DNA of 64,000 bases from Syngnathus acus (lineage: Eukaryota; Chordata; Actinopteri; Syngnathiformes; Syngnathidae), in NCBI RefSeq assembly GCF_901709675.1, contig NC_051104.1, positions 2,773,501 to 2,837,500 of the forward strand, read 5' to 3'. Each line of letters starts with the position of its first letter. Position 1 is the first letter of the stretch. The notes under the pieces were generated by a model, which worked only from the letters and a program-made list of their open reading frames with translations, had not been told where the DNA came from and ran no database searches. Of the stretch, positions 58,584 through 64,000 are shown in pieces. Both the position numbers and the translations under genes were made by a program.

Positions 58584-61500
58584 ATGTCTTTTCACCAGGA
58601 CCGCGGGGTTCCCAGGGGTGCAATGCCCCCCGGGCAAAACTACCGCGCCACTAACCTGAGGCCCCCACCACCTCTGCAAGTTGCACCCCCGTACGCCTAC
58701 GATTCTCAATCTTCCGCCCCGCCTGGGTACCATGGGAACAGTAGCACCTACATGCCGCCGCCGCCGCTGCCGCACTCTGACTTTGTGTCATACCCGCCGC
58801 CAGCGCCACCCTCGACGCCGGGCTCGCTTCACCCATGTCCGATGCGTCCGCCCTACACCAAGCCACCTAATTTCCCGCCTCCGCCCTTGCCCGGCGCTCC
58901 CATGCCCAGCTCACCGATGCCGCAGAACGCCTACCACCCTTACATGATGCCGCCCGTGCCCCCGCCGCCTTTGCCACACCCTCCCATGCCACCTCCAAAT
59001 CCGCCTCCGTCTATGACTTACCCCCCTCCGTACCACATGGGCTACCCTCATCCTCCCCATCCCCCTTTCCCTCCGCCTCCCTTCAACCCGGGATACACCC
59101 AGAGCCCCGGCTCATTCGCACCCGATCAGAGCTTCCACCACGGGGGGCAGTACAAATACGAGAAGCCCGGCGGTGGCGGCGGCGGGCGGTCCCCTGAGCG
59201 AGGATATCGCCATGATGACCACCGAAAGCGAGGCTACGTTGGCTACGGGGACAGGCATCGCCTGGACGTTCCCAGAGAGCGCAAGGACCGCGGCAGGAGC
59301 CCGGACAGACGCGGCAGGACTGAGGGTGGGCGCTACAAGTCCGAGTATGACGCGGGACGCTCCCCCTGCGGCGCACGTGGAAGCCGCGATCGCAGCAGGT
59401 AAACGAAACCTCCCCCGGGACTGAAAGGTACGGTCACTTCATCAGTTGCTTCGTTTTTGTGCTGTTTGTGTGCACACAGGGAGCGCTACCGCTACCGTGA
59501 CACTCGAAGATCCCCGTCGCCTGATCGACACCGAAAGAGGCCTCGCAGGTACGCGACATCTGCAGGACTCGTCATCGCTCTCCATATTTGAGAATCGGCT
59601 TTGATCTGGGATTGATTTCATGTTTCCGCCTTTGCAGTCGCTCGACCAGCAGAGACAGGAAGCGCAGCCGGTGGGAGGACGAGCGGGACCGCCGGTCCGA
59701 GTCCTGGTCGGCCCTGAGCCGAGATCGCGGCTACTCTTCCGCCCGTAGCCGAGATTCCGAGGAGTGCGGTGGCGAGAGAGAGCAGGCCGAAGCCGAGCGG
59801 CACAAGGACAGGGGCGAGGATGAGACGGAGGAGGACGACATGCTGAAGCCCGCCTGGATCCGTTGCACCCACGCTGAGAACTTCTACTCCAACGATCCCA
59901 TGGATCAAGTGGTATTTACTCAAGCGGGAACCGTTGCGTCTCTCCCCCCCCCCGCCGCTTTGACTGTGATTCCCCTCCAGGGAGACTCCACTGTTGTCGG
60001 CACGAGTAAACTACGAAACCTCTACGAGCGCTTTGAGGAGGAGCTGGGAAGGCGGCAGGCGAGAGCCAAGGAGTCCCGACCCAAGTGGGACCCGCCAAAG
60101 ACCAAACTGGATGAGGACCCCGGTGTGCTAATTTAAAAAAAAAAAAAAAAAACTCCCAAGCACTACACAATCCTATTTTTGTAAGTTCTGCCGTTAATAC
60201 TAACTTGCGCGTTTCAGGCGCCAGCAGCAGCGAGTCGGAGTGCGAGTCGGACGAGGAGGCAAGTTCTTGCTCCAGCAGCTCCGACTCAGAGTTGTTTGAC
60301 GTCATCGCTGAAATCAAGAGGAAGAAAGCGCATCCCGACCGGCTTCACGACGAGCTGTGGTACAACGACCCGGGACAGGTCCGCTGCTCCTCCTCCTGGA
60401 TTCTGTAATCTTGTTGGAACGGTGGTGGGGCTTGCGTGACGGGTTCGGTGTTTTCCCTTCTTCCAGATGAACGACGGCCCCCTGTGCAAGTGCAGCGCCA
60501 AGGCCCGTCGCACAGGCATTCGTCACAGCATCTACCCAGGGGAAGAGGTGCGAGGAACATTTCACACCTATCACACTTTTTTGTCAGTGGTGTGGCAGCT
60601 CCCCCTAGTGGTAGCCCGACAGAGGCTTAATATAGGGCATCCTTTCCACAGCTGCTCATGGATTGATTTAATTCCGCTATCGGGTCAGTCTTGTGTTGAC
60701 TTCCTCCCGTGTGACTTTGGTCAACTTTTGTGTCTTGCAGCCTGTGGAAGTATGTCGTGGGATGAACAACAACACCGGCAAGTTGTTCCACTATCGGATC
60801 ACCGTGTCTCCGCCCACCAACTTCTTGGTACCCGCACACACAGCTTTTCCATCGCCGTTCTCGAGTCCGACCCGTTTGAGACGTAGTCCCGTTCTTGCGT
60901 TCCAGACGGACCGTCCCACTGTGATCAACTACGACGACCACGAGTATCTTTTTGAGGGCTTCTCCGTCTTCTCCCACACTCCCCTCACCAGTGTGAGTGT
61001 ACAATGTGGAATTACACTTCCTGTGCGGTATGTTGCGGAAATGCACGAGGTGATTTTATTCCTCCTGCTGCCAAACTGGGTGATTATTGTCTTCCAAACT
61101 TTATATTCCCCTGTAGATTGGCAAATTCACCTATTTGCAGATTTTTTTCTCAACCTATTCCGTTTGTGCTGGGCCAAAGCTCTCTGCTGTAAAAGTAGAT
61201 CTTTGGCGCCACCCTTTGGCATCTTGGTGAGGGAAGGAACTTCATTTCTGCCAAACACAAAAGTAGTGCTTTGTCGCTGTCGTGTGCAAACAATGTAAAT
61301 CTTTTTGTCTGTAATGATTTTGTGATATTTTGGTATTCGCGGGGAACACGATACTGCTTTTTTTTCTGACTGCGAAGAATTTTGTTTTAGTGATGACTCC
61401 AAATGTGTGAGTGCAAAAGCGTTTGATGGAGAAGCCTCTCGATCACGCGACTGAGGTCATCTGAGTACGGTAGAAGTTTATAAGCTGGCGTGTTTGAGTG

Positions 61501-63670
61501 GCAATTTGAATGTTAAACCTTTCGGGTCAAAATGTCCGGCACGTCCTGCGCATTAGCCGCCATTTGAACTGGATCACTTCAGCCGTTGCGCTTTTGAAAC
61601 GCTGGCTAAACGCTTCGTGGCGGCTCGGGGATTAAAGGACCGGGAGCGCCGCGTTATTCGCCCGGCTGCCGGTTTGCGCCCCGGATGTGTCTCACAGGTT
61701 AATCTCTCAAAGCGCCCCCGCTCGGACAAGAAAGCGGCTGTAACCGGGAGATTAAAGCCCCGGGGGCTGGGTGGGGGGGGGCTGCTTATCTGTTTAGTGA
61801 TATTTGAGGTGTTAAAACGCCGAGCGTCTCTGCCCTCGGTGGCGCGCGGCGCTTTGCCCAAGTGGAGCTTTTAATGAGTTTGCCGGCAAAGCCGTCACCT
61901 CGGCCTAGCGCGGCGCTAATGAGTCAGCGCCTCCTTTGCTCAGCCTCTCTTCTGCTCCTTTCATCACGGCAGATTCCATTGTGCCGCGTGATCCGCTTCA
62001 ACATAGATTACACCATCCACTTCATAGAGGAGATGGCGCCCGAGGTCAGTGCAAGCTCTTTTTATCCCGCCGCTCCTCTCGCAGCCTTTTTTTGTTTTTA
62101 TCTGGAGCGTCTGAGCCACGCGTCCCCCCTCACGCCTCCTGAGCCGAGGTGCTAATCCTTTTGAGAAGAGGCGAGAGGGACGATGGCGCGGATAAGGCGG
62201 CTCGGATGATAACGTCGGAACGTCGCCCTCGGTTGCGTAACGGCGCTCGTCATTGCGCCGGCGCTGACGCCGGTGTGGCTTCTGCAGAACTACTGCGTGC
62301 AGGGCCTGGAGCTCTTCGCCTCCTACCTCTTCCAGGACATTCTGGAGCTGTACGACTGGAACCTCGCAGGTATCTCCGAGTTGGGCCTCACATCGTGGCC
62401 TTCAAATGACTGTGGAGAAGCGCCACCAAACGACTATCAAAACAGTCGTTTTGTGTGAAGCTCTTGTGATGCTTGCTTTCTAATCGTCCTTCTTTTTCGC
62501 AATGGCGTTGCAGGCCCAGATTGGGAGAATAAAGGCGGCGGATGCCAGCGCTTCCACTTCATGCCTCGTTTTGTGCGATTCCTACCCGGTGAGTGGCAAA
62601 CGTCACGTATCCGTCTTTGCGGTACCCCGAGCCTCAATCCCGTCGAGCAAACGTGCCAACAGTGCTACCCTGCAGATTTTCCAGTTTCAATTCCTGAAAA
62701 GGCTGCGTCGCCTCCCTTGTACACCAGATGGCGCAGCTGTACTGCCAGACTTCTTTCCCCCACTGGCTGGTTGTTATGGCAGCAGAGCCACCGAGCTCGC
62801 TACCTTCCATCGATAAACAATTTGCGCACCCCCCCTTTTAGCTGGATTTTCACTTGTATATGCTTCTTCCCCCCCCCCCCCCCCCCCCCCACCAAGAAGC
62901 ACAAAACCACTCCAATGCAGCATTCCTCAGTGTGTGTGTGGTCATGTATTTATTAGTGTGCTAATGCATTTCCAGTAGCCAGTCTCCAGCGTGCAGGCTA
63001 TACACTGGATGCAGGTCAATCAATGTTGCATGAGTGTCTATTAAGTCCGTTCGACTCGACCCGCGTGCACGCTGCGAGCATTTTACCACTCCCCCCCCCA
63101 CATTTCATTTACGTTTGTGTGTGTGTGTGAAATCATCATGAGGTTGACATTGCGCTTGAGCTCACACGTGCGTGCGCTTGTGAATGTGCAGCGGAATGTT
63201 CCACTCTGGTGGCAGGCAGCGACATCAGCCTTGATTCGGCAAAGTAATAATATGTCGTAAAACAAAACAAATGTGAAGAAAAAGCAAATGCCGAAGCCTA
63301 CCAACTATTTGCTCTTGTTTCTTTTAAATTCAATACGTTGCTTCTCACGCTGGTGATTTATCTCAGCCTCATCATATTTGATAGCTATTTGGACAGAGGA
63401 GAAGTCGACTTTCTATAAGTTGCACTTTTTTCGCCTGCTGTGTGTCTTTGCAAGTTGCGCCGCCGCGTTGGGATTGCGGCTAACGCTTGCGATTGTGCAG
63501 ATGGTGGGAAGGAGGTGCTGTCCATGCACCAGGTGCTGCTCTACCTCCTGAGCAGCAGCAAGCCGCTGGTCCCCGAGGAGCAGATCGCCGACATGCTGCA
63601 GTGGGAGGAGCTGGCGTGGCAGAAGTATGCGGAAGAGTGCAAGGGCATGATCGTCACCAACCCGGGCTCG
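58584..63670 (+). CDS. drosha: Drosha, nuclear RNase III of microRNA processing (5' part, 12 coding exons)
   Basis: Catalytic subunit of Microprocessor, which with DGCR8 cuts primary microRNAs in the nucleus. Coding exons: 58584-59398, 59480-59548, 59638-59911, 59981-60122, 60218-60378, 60467-60547, 60741-60827, 60906-60992, 61973-62044, 62288-62369, 62514-62588, 63501-63670. All are GT-AG with continuous frame, giving 705 codons. Residues 1-195 are proline-rich, then an Arg/Ser/Asp-rich nuclear-localisation region to about 330. The central and platform region starts at LKPAWIRCTHAENFYSNDP. Cys494, Cys496, His507, Cys519 and His555 correspond to conserved, probably zinc-binding residues. The window ends after IVTNPGS, before the two RNase III domains and dsRBD. 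The ATG at 58584 equals human Met10 (MSFH); an acceptor AG at 58580-58581 shows a further 5' exon exists, not found here. The neighbour in human is CDH6, not CDH20/MC4R. Confidence 0.96.
60598..60613 (-). promoter_or_regulatory. CTCF-like motif in a drosha intron
   Basis: The minus strand reads CCACTAGGGGGAGC, a strong match to the CTCF core, between drosha exons at 60547 and 60741. A second, weaker match (CCAGATGGCGCA, plus strand) is near 62726-62737. Confidence 0.35.
60993..61972 (+). other. drosha: drosha intron with GC-rich block
   Basis: A 980-bp intron. 61000-61560 is ordinary AT-rich sequence. 61600-61960 is GC-rich and CpG-rich with repeated GGATTAAAG, TTAATCTC and GAGATTAAAG words, which is unusual for an internal intron and may be a regulatory element. 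Confidence 0.45.
62589..63500 (+). other. drosha: drosha intron with poly-C tract
   Basis: A 912-bp intron. A run of about 20 C lies at 62871-62890, and a short GT-rich stretch at 63114-63129. No gene within it. Confidence 0.6.
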
Positions 63671-64000
63671 GTGAGTCAGGCCTTTCCCCCCTCCTCTCCA
63701 TAGGACGGTGGTCCAAGGGCATCCGCAACCCCCCGTGTACCGTTTGGCACGCTCACCTAATATCCCCAAGGGCGTTGCTTGTCACAATCCTTATGCACCC
63801 CCCCCCCCTCCCCTTCAGCCACGTACTCATGTCACCGTGACGCCGGCTCACCTCTGTGTCGGACCCGCCTTTGAGAGGCCGTACAGTAATTGTGTCCGGG
63901 TGAAGGTGATGCGATGTCAAGCGCCGCATAGCAACGACCTTTAGCGAGCGTGACTTATTGAGTCGGCTCCTCCCCGAGGCAGCTCTGAATGGTCGCTGTC
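63671..64000 (+). other. drosha: start of the next drosha intron
   Basis: Begins with donor GTGAGT at 63671. It contains a C run at 63799-63808 and no further exon before the window ends. Confidence 0.7.

Noticed and set aside
58524-58866. Minus-strand Arg-rich frames over drosha exon 1
   Set aside because: Shadows of the proline-rich CCN-biased drosha exon.

Overview
The window is vertebrate nuclear DNA, most likely from a ray-finned fish of the percomorph type. Evidence is the compact intron-containing genes with GT-AG splicing, the protein sequences, and the repeats: hAT-like elements with inverted ends and 8-bp target duplications, TA-flanked MITEs, L2-like LINE scraps, a TATC microsatellite and long homopolymers. 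I cannot name the species from the sequence. There is no operon, CRISPR array or phage.

Left end (1-10.1 kb): the coding exon of rnf152 (+) converges on cdh20 (-). All eleven coding exons of cdh20 can be placed between 10034 and 2741. They give a 781-residue type II cadherin packed into 7.3 kb. A diverged copy of the last codons of cdh20 lies between the two genes. Several cdh20 introns hold a degenerate CCCTAA-rich repeat.

Middle (10.1-53 kb): about 43 kb with no convincing protein gene. It holds hAT-like, pogo-like and other MITEs, two short LINE reverse-transcriptase scraps, a LINE 3' tail, microsatellites, a short interstitial telomeric tract, and AT-rich blocks dense in homeodomain-like motifs that could be regulatory. 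Such elements would be candidates to control cdh20 or mc4r, but this is inference.

Right part (53-64 kb): mc4r (-), a single-exon melanocortin receptor of 318 residues, then drosha (+), whose first twelve coding exons (705 codons) lie in the window. The RNase III and dsRNA-binding exons lie beyond the right edge. Between mc4r and drosha are a pogo/Tigger-type MITE, an unidentified 149-codon open frame, and a perfect RFX X-box.

The genes do not form one pathway. rnf152 is a lysosomal ubiquitin ligase, cdh20 an adhesion receptor, mc4r an appetite/energy receptor and drosha the nuclear microRNA processor. The interest of the layout is synteny: rnf152, cdh20 and mc4r correspond to human 18q21, whereas drosha corresponds to human 5p13 (next to CDH6). 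I found no wholly new biological system. The best leads are the composite hAT/MITE family, the cdh20 3' duplication, the intronic CCCTAA repeats, and the open frame with the X-box upstream of drosha.
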